Source of the DNA: Spirillospora albida
Lineage (GTDB): Bacteria > Actinomycetota > Actinomycetes > Streptosporangiales > Streptosporangiaceae
Length of the DNA stretch: 64,000 nt
Assembly (NCBI RefSeq): GCF_000718255.1
Contig: NZ_JOFJ01000007.1
Coordinates: 185,663-249,662 of the forward strand
Reading direction: 5' to 3'
Below are positions 40,827-49,316 of the stretch, one piece after another. A model generated the notes under the pieces. It saw only the letters and a program-made list of their open reading frames with translations. It did no database searches and was not told the origin of the DNA. The number at the start of each line of letters is the position of its first letter. Positions within the stretch are counted from its first letter, which is position 1. Made by a program: the position numbers and the translations under genes.

Positions 40827-43571
40827 TCAGGGGCCGGACAGTTCGGCGGCCAGGCCGTCGAAGTCGGCGCCGGTCAGGGTGAGGGCACCGCCGATCGCCC
40901 GGGTCTCTTCGGCGCTGCCGAGGTGGCGGGTGGCGGCGCGGTCCAGGTAGGCCTCGACGAGGCGGGCGCCGGTGAGGCGGCCCCGGCTGCGCAGGCCGCC
41001 GATGTCGGCGTTCACCACCGCCCACGCGTCCTGGGCGAGGCGCAGCCGCCGCTCGCGGGCCAGGACGCCCAGCAGCGCCGCGCGGGCGCGGGCCCCCGAC
41101 AGGTCGGGCAGGCGGACGGCGCGCAGGTCCGTGACGAGCTCGGGGGACGCCGCCGTCAGCTCGCCGACCCTGTCCGGGCCGCAGGTGGCCAGCAGCGCGG
41201 TGTCGCTGACGTCCTCCAGCCGCGCCCGGTACAGGGCGGTGGCGTAGGCGCGGCCCTGCGTCTCGTCCAGGATCAGCCCGTCGAGGCCGTCCAGCAGCAG
41301 GACGTGCCCGGAGTGCCGGGCGAGGGCGGCGCGGAGCCCGTCGGGGCCTTCGTCGCGCAGGTCCTCGGCGTGGACGCTGTGGACCTCGCCGCTGGAGGCG
41401 TCGACCTCCGCGAGGGCCCGCGCGACCATCCGCGCGAGCCGCCGCTGCCCGCTGGACGGCGCGCCGATGAGCAGCAGCGCCGGCGCGGACGCGCTCGACA
41501 TCTCCTGGCCGCGCAGCCGCCGCGTCCATTTCCCGCGCCGCCGCGTCTCGGTGACGACCCGTTCGATGTCGTCGGCGCCGCACAGGAACCGGATGCCGTA
41601 GGCCTCGGCGATCTGGGCGGTCGGTTCCGGTGCGGGGCCGGCCGGGACCGGCGGCGGGGGTTCCTGCACCGGTGCCGGCGGGGGTGGCAGGTCTCCCGCG
41701 GGCGCCGCCGGGGCGGGCTCCGCGGGCGGCGGGGGGCCGTCGTGGGGGGCGCCGGGCCAGGCCGCGTCGGGGGCGCGGTCGAGCTGGGTGCGGAACGCGC
41801 CCCCGTCGAGCTGCGTCGCCGGTTCCGCCGGGGGCGGCGGGGGGTCGGCGGGTGCGGGGCGGGCGGTGTCGGCGGTCGTGCGGCCGGGGTCGGGCCAGGC
41901 GGGCGGGGGAGGCTCCAGGGCGGGGCCGGGCGCGGGTTCCTGCGGTGCGGCGGGCGGCGGCGGTGTCCGCGGCGGCTCGGCCGCCTGCCCGGCGGCCGGA
42001 TCGCGGACCGGGTCGGGGGTTGCGAAGCCGACGCCGGGGGGCGGGGCCGGGGGAGGGACGGGCGGGCCCGCCGGGATGTCCGCGGGCGGTTCGGCCTGCG
42101 GGGCGGGGACGGGCGCGACCGGCAGGTCGGGGGCCGCGGTCTCGCGCTCGGCCGCCATGTGCGCGCGGGCGGCCTTGATGATGTCCCAGGCCGACAGCTC
42201 GTCGGTGGAGGGCGGGGTGTGCATCGCGGGGGACGTCAGTTCCGCGGCGGCGGCCTGCGGGACCGCGAACCCCGTCGCGGGCGGCGGGACCTGCGCCAGC
42301 CGGCACCACGTCAGCCCGATCGTGTAGGTGGTGGACAGCAGCGCGGCGAGGGCGTCGGCGTCGTCGCGGCGCAGGGCGTCGGGGAGCCGCCCGTCGCGGG
42401 GCCACAGGTCCCGCAGCGGATGCGCGGTGTCGGACAGGACGGCCTGCAGGACGCGGGCGCCGTCGGGGTCGAGCCAGCGCTGGAGCGCCGGGAGAGCGCC
42501 GGGAGCGGCCTGCAGGTCGGCGGCCAGGACGGCGATGCCCGCGCGGCGGGCCTCGTCGTGGGGGCGGCCGCCGGTCGCGGGGGGCCGGGGGCCGGTCAGG
42601 TCCGCGACGATCTCCTGAAGGTCGTAGAGGGCGAGGCGGAGGAACTCGCCGGGCGCGGTGTCGCGGACCATCGGGGTCGCGTGCTCGGCGGGGCAGCGGC
42701 GCCGCCATTCCTGCAGGATCGCGTCGGGCCCGTACCGGACGGTCGCCATGTCCTGGTTCACCAGCCGCAGGGACGCGGCGGTGATGGCGGCGAGGGCGTC
42801 GGCGCCGGGCCGGAACCGGGGGTCGGCCTGCAGCGCGGCGGCGACCTCGTACATGACGCGGGCGATGTGGGCGGCGCCGCCGGCGTCGCCCGCGCCGAGG
42901 CGGTGGACGTAGTAGCCGGCGAGGGTGGAGAAGTCGGGCGGCATCATCCAGTGGAGCTGCTCGGCCGAGGTCGTCAGGAACGGGATGAACGACTCGATGA
43001 GGGGGTGCTCGGTGAGGACGACGGGGGAGCCCGCGCACCACAGGAGCGCGCCCCACGCGGCGGCGACGGTGCTGGGCGTGCCGGGCTGGAACATGGGGTC
43101 GCGCTGCGCGAACTGGGCGGGGTTCACCGCGAGGGCGGTGGTGATCGCCTGGGAGACGCGGGCGACGACGGCGGTGTCGGGCACCGGCCCGAGGAACCCC
43201 AGCGGCGCGACGCGTCCGGCGGCCAGGTCGGGGCCGGTGGGGTAGAGCTGCGGGGGGACGGGCGGGGTCCCGGCGCCGCGGGGGGCGGGGACGGCGACGC
43301 GGCGGTCGTCGAACGCGGCGGGCGGCGGGCAGGGGTGCCAGGAGCCGTCGAGGCCGCACCGGTACCAGCGGCCCCAGGCGCCGTAGAGCCACCATTCGCC
43401 GGCGCCCCACAGCATCCGCGCGGCGACCTGCGCGGCGCGGTCCTGGGGCTGCGCCGACCGCCACCACGGGGACGCGACGAGTTCGCGCACGTTGCCCTCG
43501 ACCGCGGCGAACAGGTCCCCGCTCGGGCCGCCTCCGGTTCCGCCGGGTCCCCCGGCCGCCTGCCAGCTCAC
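40827..43571 (-). CDS. Large protein with degenerate AAA+ ATPase domain and proline-rich linker
   Basis: 914 residues from GTG 43571. The N-terminal ~480 residues are folded, with a Trp-rich start (GAGEWWLYGAWGRWYRCGLD) and helical regions. About 480-645 is a long Pro/Ala linker. About 650-914 resembles a AAA+ module. The Walker A-like loop near 702 reads LLLIGAPSSGQRRLARMVAR, where GK(S/T) is expected. The Walker B-like strand near 756 reads HVLLLDGLDGLILDE. Loss of the P-loop lysine suggests weak or no ATP hydrolysis. It may be a scaffold or type VII-associated partner; I do not recognise a named family. Confidence 0.7.
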   Translation of the reverse strand: MSWQAAGGPGGTGGGPSGDLFAAVEGNVRELVASPWWRSAQPQDRAAQVAARMLWGAGEWWLYGAWGRWYRCGLDGSWHPCPPPAAFDDRRVAVPAPRGAGTPPVPPQLYPTGPDLAAGRVAPLGFLGPVPDTAVVARVSQAITTALAVNPAQFAQRDPMFQPGTPSTVAAAWGALLWCAGSPVVLTEHPLIESFIPFLTTSAEQLHWMMPPDFSTLAGYYVHRLGAGDAGGAAHIARVMYEVAAALQADPRFRPGADALAAITAASLRLVNQDMATVRYGPDAILQEWRRRCPAEHATPMVRDTAPGEFLRLALYDLQEIVADLTGPRPPATGGRPHDEARRAGIAVLAADLQAAPGALPALQRWLDPDGARVLQAVLSDTAHPLRDLWPRDGRLPDALRRDDADALAALLSTTYTIGLTWCRLAQVPPPATGFAVPQAAAAELTSPAMHTPPSTDELSAWDIIKAARAHMAAERETAAPDLPVAPVPAPQAEPPADIPAGPPVPPPAPPPGVGFATPDPVRDPAAGQAAEPPRTPPPPAAPQEPAPGPALEPPPPAWPDPGRTTADTARPAPADPPPPPAEPATQLDGGAFRTQLDRAPDAAWPGAPHDGPPPPAEPAPAAPAGDLPPPPAPVQEPPPPVPAGPAPEPTAQIAEAYGIRFLCGADDIERVVTETRRRGKWTRRLRGQEMSSASAPALLLIGAPSSGQRRLARMVARALAEVDASSGEVHSVHAEDLRDEGPDGLRAALARHSGHVLLLDGLDGLILDETQGRAYATALYRARLEDVSDTALLATCGPDRVGELTAASPELVTDLRAVRLPDLSGARARAALLGVLARERRLRLAQDAWAVVNADIGGLRSRGRLTGARLVEAYLDRAATRHLGSAEETRAIGGALTLTGADFDGLAAELSGP

Positions 43572-43691
43572 CCGGCGAATAGTAGTCCCGTCGCGGGGCG
43601 CCGCGGGCCCGCGGCGGAGCCCGCCCCACCCGGATGTAATGACCGTTATGGCAGGATGCTGCTTAGCCGGGCCGGTGGAAGGGGGCGGCGG

Positions 43692-44037
43692 ATGGTCGGT
43701 GCCGCGCGCATGCGCGCCGAGGGGCTGGGGTACGCGCTGGTGTCGTCGGCGTGCTTCGGCGCGTCCGGGCCGTTCGGGAAGGCGCTGATCGAGGCGGGGC
43801 TGACCCCGCGCAGGCGGTGTCGCGGCGGTCGCGCTGCCGCCGGCGGCGCCGTGGGCGCTGCCGTGGGGGCTGCCGTGGGGGCTGCTGGGCGAACCCGTGG
43901 CCGTCGGCGGGCACACCGCGCCCGGGTGGGCGCTCGTCGCGTGGATCGCGGTCGTGTCGACCGTCGTCGCCTACCTCACCGGGCGGGCGGCGCCGTTCCG
44001 GACGGGACCGCCGAGGCGCCCGCGCCCGCCGGGCTAG
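43692..44037 (+). pseudogene. EamA/DMT-family transporter remnant
   Basis: ATG 43692 opens MVGAARMRAEGLGYALVSSA followed by CFGASGPFGKALIEAGLTP, the typical first helix of an EamA drug/metabolite transporter. The frame then loses similarity. From about 43816 in another frame comes LLGEPVAVGGHTAPGWALVA, then WIAVVSTVVAYLTG, which looks like a later part of the same kind of protein, ending at a TAG (44035-44037). Most of the ~290-residue transporter is missing. This is a deletion plus frameshift remnant, not a working gene. Confidence 0.75.
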
Positions 44038-44053
44038 GCGGGCGCTCCCGCGG

Positions 44054-45079
44054 TCATGTCCGGCGGGCGCCGATCGCCTTCATCAGCGCCGGCCACACCG
44101 ACCTGGCCTCGCGGATCCACGCCGGCCAGTTGTGCCGCCCGTCCCCGTAGATGTGGGCGGTGTAGGGGAGGCCGAGCTCGTCCAGGCGCTTCTTGAACTC
44201 CTTGTTGTTCGCGCCGATCGCGATCTCGCTGAGCAGGCCGATGTCCCACGGCGCCACGTCCGGGTCGCCGGGGCCGGGCCGGCCGGTCGTCCCGGCGGAG
44301 AAGAACAGCCCCGTGCCGCGCAGCCTCCCGGCCAGGGACGCGGGGTCGTGCGCCTTCCAGTTCGCGTCGTCGGCCCACGGGATGCCCCAGATCGCGAACG
44401 GGTCCTGCCCGTTGCCCGCGTTGGTGAACATCAGCATCGACGGCATCCCCGGCGACCGCATCGACAGGATCCCGCTCAGCGACGCCACGTACCGGAACAG
44501 GCCCGGGTGCCGCGCCGCGTAGGAGAAGGCGCCCTGCGCGCCCGAGGAGTTCCCGATCGCGGCGCGCGCCCCGCCGGCGCCGTAGTTGCGCTCCATCAGC
44601 TGCCGGACCTCGGCGGTGTGGAACGTCTCCCAGCGGGGCGTGCCGCCCTTGCCGTAGTTGTACCAGTCGGCGTAGGAGCCGTTCGCGGCCTCGGGCATCA
44701 CGACCAGGACGTTGTAGCGGCGCGCCCACGCCTCGATGTCGGTGTTGCGGGTCCAGGAGGTGTAGTCGTCCTGCCCGCCGTGGAAGGCGTACAGGACGGG
44801 CCAGGTCGCCGCCGAGCCGCGCTTCCAGCCGCGGGGCAGCAGCAGCCGCGTCTTCACCGAGGCGCCGAGCGCCGGGGAGGAGATCGTGACGTCCACGATG
44901 CCGTCGGCGACCTTCTTCTCCGCGGTGATCCGCGCGCCGTCGTCGGCCCGCACCGGGCCGTCCGCTCGGGCCGGGAGCGCCGCGGCGGCGGACGTGCCCG
45001 CCAGGACGGCGGCGACCGCGCCCGCGGTCAGCGACCGCCTCCGCGGTGCCGGGACTGGCTGGCGCCGGACGGCTGTCAT
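44054..45079 (-). CDS. Secreted esterase (esterase D / antigen-85-like alpha/beta hydrolase)
   Basis: 341 residues. The N-terminus has a twin-arginine-type signal (PRRRSLTAGAVAAVLAGTSA, cleavage likely after ALPARA). Then comes an alpha/beta hydrolase: WPVLYAFHGGQDDYTSWTRN, nucleophile elbow IGNSSGAQGAFSYAARHP (about 195), and the histidine in YGDGRHNWPAWIREA (about 320). This is the esterase/mycolyltransferase superfamily; without mycolate genes in view an esterase is more likely. GAGG precedes the ATG. The EamA remnant lies directly downstream. Confidence 0.85.
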   Translation of the reverse strand: MTAVRRQPVPAPRRRSLTAGAVAAVLAGTSAAAALPARADGPVRADDGARITAEKKVADGIVDVTISSPALGASVKTRLLLPRGWKRGSAATWPVLYAFHGGQDDYTSWTRNTDIEAWARRYNVLVVMPEAANGSYADWYNYGKGGTPRWETFHTAEVRQLMERNYGAGGARAAIGNSSGAQGAFSYAARHPGLFRYVASLSGILSMRSPGMPSMLMFTNAGNGQDPFAIWGIPWADDANWKAHDPASLAGRLRGTGLFFSAGTTGRPGPGDPDVAPWDIGLLSEIAIGANNKEFKKRLDELGLPYTAHIYGDGRHNWPAWIREARSVWPALMKAIGARRT

Positions 45080-45258
45080 CTGCCCACCTCGCTCGACCGC
45101 CCGGCCCCCGCGGCCGCGCTGCTCCCGCCGAGTGTCGCGGTTCCCCGCCCCGGTGATCTACCGACCGGGTTGATAAAGAAACGCGGCGTGGTTATTGGGA
45201 TGTGAGTCATCCGCGGAGTCGCGTGATCACGCAGCGGCACGGGCGGGGCGGGCGGGGG

Positions 45259-46014
45259 TCATCCGGCGAGGCCGGCGAGGATCGCGGCGAGGTCGGCGGG
45301 GCGGGAGAACATCGGCCAGTGCCCGGTCGGCAGCTCCCGGTAGGTCCAGTCCGGCCCCGCCATCCCCTTGAACACCGGGTGGCTCGCCTCCGCCATCTCC
45401 AGCACCGCCGCCAGCGGGATCGTGCTGCACACGAGCGCGCGCGGCACGTCCGGCGCGGGGTCGGGGCGCTTCACCGGCTGCGTCACCGTCCCCACGGGCT
45501 GCGGCGTGCCGCGCTCGCGCATCTCCGCCAGCCGCCGCCCGGGGATCCCCGCGAGCATCTCCGGGTCGGCGGCCGGGTCGAACGGCGGGACGGGGATCAG
45601 CCATCCGCCGCCGTCCCGCTCGACCTGCTCCAGCAGCTCCGCGCGCTCCTCGGGGGAGCGGAACTCGATCGCCGCCATCCCCGACGGCATGGGGCCGCTG
45701 TCGACGTAGACGACCCGCGCGACCCGGCCGGGGACGCGGTCGGCGGCGCCGGTGACCGCCATGTTCGCGCCGCTGTGCCCCACCAGCACGACCCGGTCCA
45801 CGCCGCCGGCGGACACCGCGTCCTCGATCGCGGCGACGACGTCGGCGATGTGGGTGTCGGCGTCCACGTCCGGGGACGCCTCACCCGCCCGCTCCGCCAT
45901 GCCCGTGAGCGTCACCGCGTGCGCGCCGTGCCCGGCCGCCGCCAGGTGCGCCGCGACCTCCTCCCACGCCCAGCCGCCCAGCCAGTGCCCCGGAACCAGA
46001 ACGAACATCGCCAT
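45259..46014 (-). CDS. Alpha/beta-fold hydrolase
   Basis: 251 residues from ATG 46014, GGGAG eight bases upstream. Motifs: FVLVPGHWLGGWAWEEVAAH (oxyanion hole), VVLVGHSGANMAV (nucleophile serine about 92) and ELPTGHWPMFSRPADLA with the catalytic histidine. It resembles the small esterase/hydroxynitrile lyase-like salicylate esterase group. Cytoplasmic. It is divergent from a YafY-type regulator, with a shared pair of GGATGTGACAC half-sites between, so the regulator probably controls it. Confidence 0.85.
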   Translation of the reverse strand: MAMFVLVPGHWLGGWAWEEVAAHLAAAGHGAHAVTLTGMAERAGEASPDVDADTHIADVVAAIEDAVSAGGVDRVVLVGHSGANMAVTGAADRVPGRVARVVYVDSGPMPSGMAAIEFRSPEERAELLEQVERDGGGWLIPVPPFDPAADPEMLAGIPGRRLAEMRERGTPQPVGTVTQPVKRPDPAPDVPRALVCSTIPLAAVLEMAEASHPVFKGMAGPDWTYRELPTGHWPMFSRPADLAAILAGLAG

Positions 46015-46032
46015 CGTGCGTCTCCCTCTTTC

Positions 46033-46105
46033 GGATGTGACACCACCGTAGAATCGATACCGGACAGGACCCGCCCGGATTAAGTGAGTGACCCGTGTCA
46101 CATCC
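46033..46105. promoter_or_regulatory. Divergent control region with inverted GGATGTGACAC sites
   Basis: GGATGTGACAC (46033-46043) and its exact complement GTGTCACATCC (46095-46105) flank the divergent promoters. The right copy also forms GTGAC-CCGT-GTCAC (46088-46101) and overlaps the regulator's GTG start. Two operators for one regulator are the simplest reading. Confidence 0.55.
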
Positions 46106-47078
46106 CGAGCACCCCACGACCCGCGTCCTCGCGATGCTGGAACTGCTGCAGGCCCACCCCCGCATCCGCGGCGCCGACCTCGCCGCCCGCCTCGGCGTCG
46201 ACGAGCGCACCGTCCGCCGCTACGCCGCCCGCCTCGGCGACCTCGGCGTCCCCGTCGTCGCCGACCGCGGCCGCCACGGCGGCTACCGCCTCATGCCCGG
46301 CTACCGGCTCCCGCCCCTCATGCTCACCGACGACGAGGCCACCGCCGTCGTCCTCGGCCTCCTCGCCGGACGCCGCCTCGGCCTGCCCGGCCAGGCCACC
46401 GAGAGCGCCCTCGCCAAGGTCCAGCGCGTCCTGCCCGCCGCGCTCCGCGACCGCGTCCAGGCCCTGCGCGGCACCCTCGGGTTCACCCTCGCCGCCCGCG
46501 CCCCCGCCGCCCCCGACACCGGCGCGCTCCTCACCCTCGCCGACGCCGCCCACCGCCGGCGCCGCGTCCGGATCGGCTACCGCTCCCACGCCGGCGCCAC
46601 CGGCGAACGCGACCTCGACCCCTACGGGCTGGTGTTCCACTCAGGCCGCTGGTACGTCACCGGCCACGACCACCGCAGCGGCGAGACCCGCACCTTCCGC
46701 GTCGACCGCGTCACCGGCGCCGCCCTCGTCCCCGGCACCGGCCCCGCGTTCGAGGTGCCCGCCGGCGCCGACCCCGTCGCGCAGGTGACCCGCGGCCTCG
46801 CCGCCGTCCGCTACGCCCACGAGGTCGACGTGCTCCTGGACACCACCCTCGACGAGGCGCGCCGCCGGATCCCGCCCACCGTCGCCGCCCTCGCCGCCGA
46901 GGCCGGGGGAGTGCGGATGACCACCCGCGCCGACAGCCTCGACGGCATGGCCCGCATGCTCGCCGGCCTCGGCTACCCGTTCACCGTCCACCGCCCCGAC
47001 GCGCTCCGCGACCACGTCCGTGCCCTCGCCCGCACCCTCGAGCAGCAGGCCGCCCGCCGGCCCCCCGCCGCCCCCTGA
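46095..47078 (+). CDS. YafY-type transcriptional regulator (HTH-11 + WYL)
   Basis: 327 residues from GTG 46095. N-terminal winged helix (about 5-60: TRVLAMLELLQAHPRIRGAD, GVDERTVRRYAARLGDLGVP), a central HTH-like spacer, and a WYL domain (about 150-235: RRVRIGYRSHAGATGERDLD, VFHSGRWYVTGHDHRSGE). It has the usual length and architecture of YafY regulators. The start overlaps one of the inverted operator candidates; a later ATG (46134) is possible. It is divergent from the hydrolase it probably regulates. Confidence 0.87.
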   Translation: MSHPEHPTTRVLAMLELLQAHPRIRGADLAARLGVDERTVRRYAARLGDLGVPVVADRGRHGGYRLMPGYRLPPLMLTDDEATAVVLGLLAGRRLGLPGQATESALAKVQRVLPAALRDRVQALRGTLGFTLAARAPAAPDTGALLTLADAAHRRRRVRIGYRSHAGATGERDLDPYGLVFHSGRWYVTGHDHRSGETRTFRVDRVTGAALVPGTGPAFEVPAGADPVAQVTRGLAAVRYAHEVDVLLDTTLDEARRRIPPTVAALAAEAGGVRMTTRADSLDGMARMLAGLGYPFTVHRPDALRDHVRALARTLEQQAARRPPAAP

Positions 47079-47099
47079 CCGCCCCGCGCCCCCGGCCGC

Positions 47100-47672
47100 T
47101 CAGTGCCGCCCGGCGGGCCCCGCCCGCCACTCGTCCTCCAGCATCGCGTACACGATCTCGTCGGTCCACTCGCCCTTGACCAGCTCGTTCTGCCGCAGAT
47201 GCGCCTCCCGGCGCATCCCCAGCCGCTCCAGCACCCGCGCCGACGCCGCGTTCCGCCCGTCCAGCCGCCCCACCATCCGGTGCAGCCCCAGCCCCTCGAA
47301 CCCCAGCCGCAGCACCACGCCCGCCGCCTCCGTCGCGAACCCCCGCCCATGGAACGCCGGATGCAGGACGTACCCGATCTCGCCCTGCCGGTGCGCACGG
47401 CTGCGGTACTGCAGGTTCACCTCGCCCACCAGCGCGCCCGTCTCCCGCCACACCACCGCCAGGACCAGCCAGTCGCCCTCCTTCTCCACCGCGGTCGCCG
47501 ACATCTTCTGCCGCAGGAACGACCGCGACTCCGCCAGATCACGCGGCTCCCAGTACAGGTACCGCGCCACCTCCGGCAGCGACTGGTAGGCGTACAGGCC
47601 GTCCAGGTCGTCCTCCTGGAACGGCCGCAGCGTCAGCCGCCTGGTCTCGATCGGGTAAGGGGGCTTGAACAC
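47100..47672 (-). CDS. GNAT-family N-acetyltransferase (RimJ/RimL-like)
   Basis: 190 residues from GTG 47672 (AGGAT upstream). The fold starts IETRRLTLRPFQEDDLDGLY, has the substrate strand LALAVVWRETGALVGEVNLQ-like region and the acetyl-CoA loop HPAFHGRGFATEAAGVVLRL, ending NAASARVLERLGMRRE. RimJ/RimL-like enzymes acetylate protein N-termini or small amines; substrate unknown. It is convergent with the YafY gene and downstream of a terminator. Confidence 0.88.
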   Translation of the reverse strand: MFKPPYPIETRRLTLRPFQEDDLDGLYAYQSLPEVARYLYWEPRDLAESRSFLRQKMSATAVEKEGDWLVLAVVWRETGALVGEVNLQYRSRAHRQGEIGYVLHPAFHGRGFATEAAGVVLRLGFEGLGLHRMVGRLDGRNAASARVLERLGMRREAHLRQNELVKGEWTDEIVYAMLEDEWRAGPAGRH

Positions 47673-47728
47673 GCCTGGATCCTACGCACCGCCCCGCCGC
47701 CCCCGCACCCCGTGGATCCCCGGAGAAC

Positions 47729-47774
47729 CGAAGGGGTCCCGCCCCGCGCCGCGCGCGGAAACGGGACCCCTTCG
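47729..47774 (-). terminator. Terminator hairpin after the YihY gene
   Basis: CGAAGGGGTCCCG (47729-47741) pairs with CGGGACCCCTTCG (47762-47774), a perfect 13-bp stem. It sits 12 bases past the YihY stop and serves the holin-X/DUF3618/YihY operon. Confidence 0.7.
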
Positions 47775-47785
47775 CCCTCGGGATG

Positions 47786-48889
47786 TCAGCGGCCGTGGCG
47801 GCCCCGCGTCCGGGCCCGCGACAGCGACACCGGACGCTCCTCCTCCGGCGCCGCCCCCTCCCGGTCACCCTCCCGCGACGTGTCGCGGGAGGGTGACCGG
47901 GAGCCCGGCTGGCCAGGGACCAGCCCGGCGGCGCGCTTGTCCTCCTCGTCGAACGCGCGGGTGTCGCGGAACTCCACGTACGGCTCCCGGTCCTCCGGCA
48001 GGCCCGCCGCGATCGCCCGGCCCCGCTCCAGCTCCGCGTTCACCTCGGCGCCCAGCAGGATCGCCAGGTTCGAGATCCACAGCCACACCAGGAACACGAT
48101 CACACCGGCGAGGCTGCCGTAGGTCTTGTTGTAGCTGGAGAACCCCGAGACGTACAGCGCGAACAGCCCGGACGCCACCAGCCACACCACCAGCGCCAGG
48201 AACCCGCCGGGCGTCACCCACCGGAACCCCCGCTTGGCGTTCGGCGACGCCCAGTACAGCAGCGAGAACAGCAGGCTCACGATCACCAGCAGTACCGGCC
48301 ACTTGGCGATGTTCCACGCCGTCACCGCCGCGCCGCCGAGCCCCAGCAGGTCACCGGCCTCCCGCGCCAGCGGCCCCGACACCACGACCATGACCGCCGA
48401 CACCGACAGCAGCACCAGCGTCAGCAGCGTCACCCCCACCCGGATCGGCAGGGTCTTCCAGATCGGCCGGCCCTCCGGCACGTCGTACACGATGTTGGAC
48501 GCCCGCATGAACGCCCCCACGTACCCCGACGCCGACCACAGCGCGCCCAGCAGACCGACGATGGCGACCAGCCCGGCGCCGCCGCCGCTGCGCTGCAGTT
48601 CCGTCAGCGCGCCCGTCAGCACCGACTTCACCGGGCCGGGCGCGAGCCCGCCCAGGTTGTCGATGAGGTTCCCGGTCACCTGCTGGCCCGCCAGGCCCAG
48701 CAGCGACACCATCACCAGGATCGCCGGGAAGATCGACAGGACGGCGTAATAGGTGAGAGCCGCCGCCCAGTCCGACAGGTTGTCGTGCTTGAACTCCCCG
48801 CGGGTCCGCTTCACCGCCCCCCACCAGGAGCCCTTCGGCAGGTCCTGCAGTTCCTCGGGACGTTCACCGTCCTTGCCGCGTTCGCTCAT
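47786..48889 (-). CDS. YihY/BrkB-family membrane protein
   Basis: 367 residues, six membrane helices over about 40-290. It has the YihY signature NLSDWAAALTYYAVLSIFPA, GLLGALWSASGYVGAFMRAS and SLAGVIVFLVWLWISNLAIL. Function in the envelope is unknown (old names ribonuclease BN and serum-resistance BrkB are misleading). The hydrophilic C-terminus is unusual: SRSPSRDTSREGDRE is encoded by a perfect 22-bp inverted repeat (47858-47903). Start ATG 48889 follows GGGAGG. Last gene of an operon with the DUF3618 and holin-X genes. Confidence 0.9.
   Translation of the reverse strand: MSERGKDGERPEELQDLPKGSWWGAVKRTRGEFKHDNLSDWAAALTYYAVLSIFPAILVMVSLLGLAGQQVTGNLIDNLGGLAPGPVKSVLTGALTELQRSGGGAGLVAIVGLLGALWSASGYVGAFMRASNIVYDVPEGRPIWKTLPIRVGVTLLTLVLLSVSAVMVVVSGPLAREAGDLLGLGGAAVTAWNIAKWPVLLVIVSLLFSLLYWASPNAKRGFRWVTPGGFLALVVWLVASGLFALYVSGFSSYNKTYGSLAGVIVFLVWLWISNLAILLGAEVNAELERGRAIAAGLPEDREPYVEFRDTRAFDEEDKRAAGLVPGQPGSRSPSRDTSREGDREGAAPEEERPVSLSRARTRGRHGR
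47858..47903. repeat. Perfect 22-bp inverted repeat inside the YihY coding region
   Basis: CTCCCGGTCACCCTCCCGCG plus AC (47858-47879) and its exact complement (47882-47903) are separated by only GT. In RNA this is an almost loopless hairpin within the last 120 bases of the gene. Such length of perfect pairing is far beyond chance. Confidence 0.85.
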
Positions 48890-48905
48890 CGCCCGTCCCT
48901 CCCGG

Positions 48906-49316
48906 TCACGCGATCCGGCCGCGGCGGCGCAGCCGCACCGGCGCGCGCTGCGTCCGCGACGTCGTCACCCGCAGCCCCGGGCGGCGGTCCCGGCGGCGCT
49001 TCAGCAGCCACACGCCCAGCAGCGCCGCGCCGCCCAGCGCGGCGCCCGCCGCGGCGCCGCCCCGCCGCGCGCCCTCGGTCGACGCGCGGGACTGCGCCGC
49101 GTCCCTGGCGTTCAGCGCCATCGCCGACGCCGTGTCCTTCGCCGACACCGCGCGCTCCCGGGCCCGGGTCGCGGCCGCCGACGCCTTCTCCTTCGCCCTG
49201 CCCTTCACGTCCGCCTTCGCGGCGAGGGCCTCCACGGTCTCACCCAGGTCGTGGCGGACCCGGTCGACCTCCTGCCGCAGCTCGTCGGTCTGCGGCTCGG
49301 CTCCGTTCCTGCTCAT
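48906..49316 (-). CDS. DUF3618 protein
   Basis: 136 residues. The N-terminal half (TDELRQEVDRVRHDLGETVE ALAAKADVK) is the DUF3618 signature, a helical region. It is followed by an Ala/Arg-rich coiled coil and one membrane helix (GGAAAGAALGGAALLGVWLL) with a basic tail. Function unknown, typically co-encoded with holin-X proteins and YihY in actinobacteria. It overlaps the upstream gene by ATGA, so is translationally coupled. Confidence 0.85.
   Translation of the reverse strand: MSRNGAEPQTDELRQEVDRVRHDLGETVEALAAKADVKGRAKEKASAAATRARERAVSAKDTASAMALNARDAAQSRASTEGARRGGAAAGAALGGAALLGVWLLKRRRDRRPGLRVTTSRTQRAPVRLRRRGRIA

Noticed and set aside
39361..43629. Minus-strand open frame of over 1,400 codons
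   Set aside because: Arg/Pro-rich shadow over the WYL gene and the pseudo-ATPase, with no recognisable domain and codon bias opposite to neighbours.
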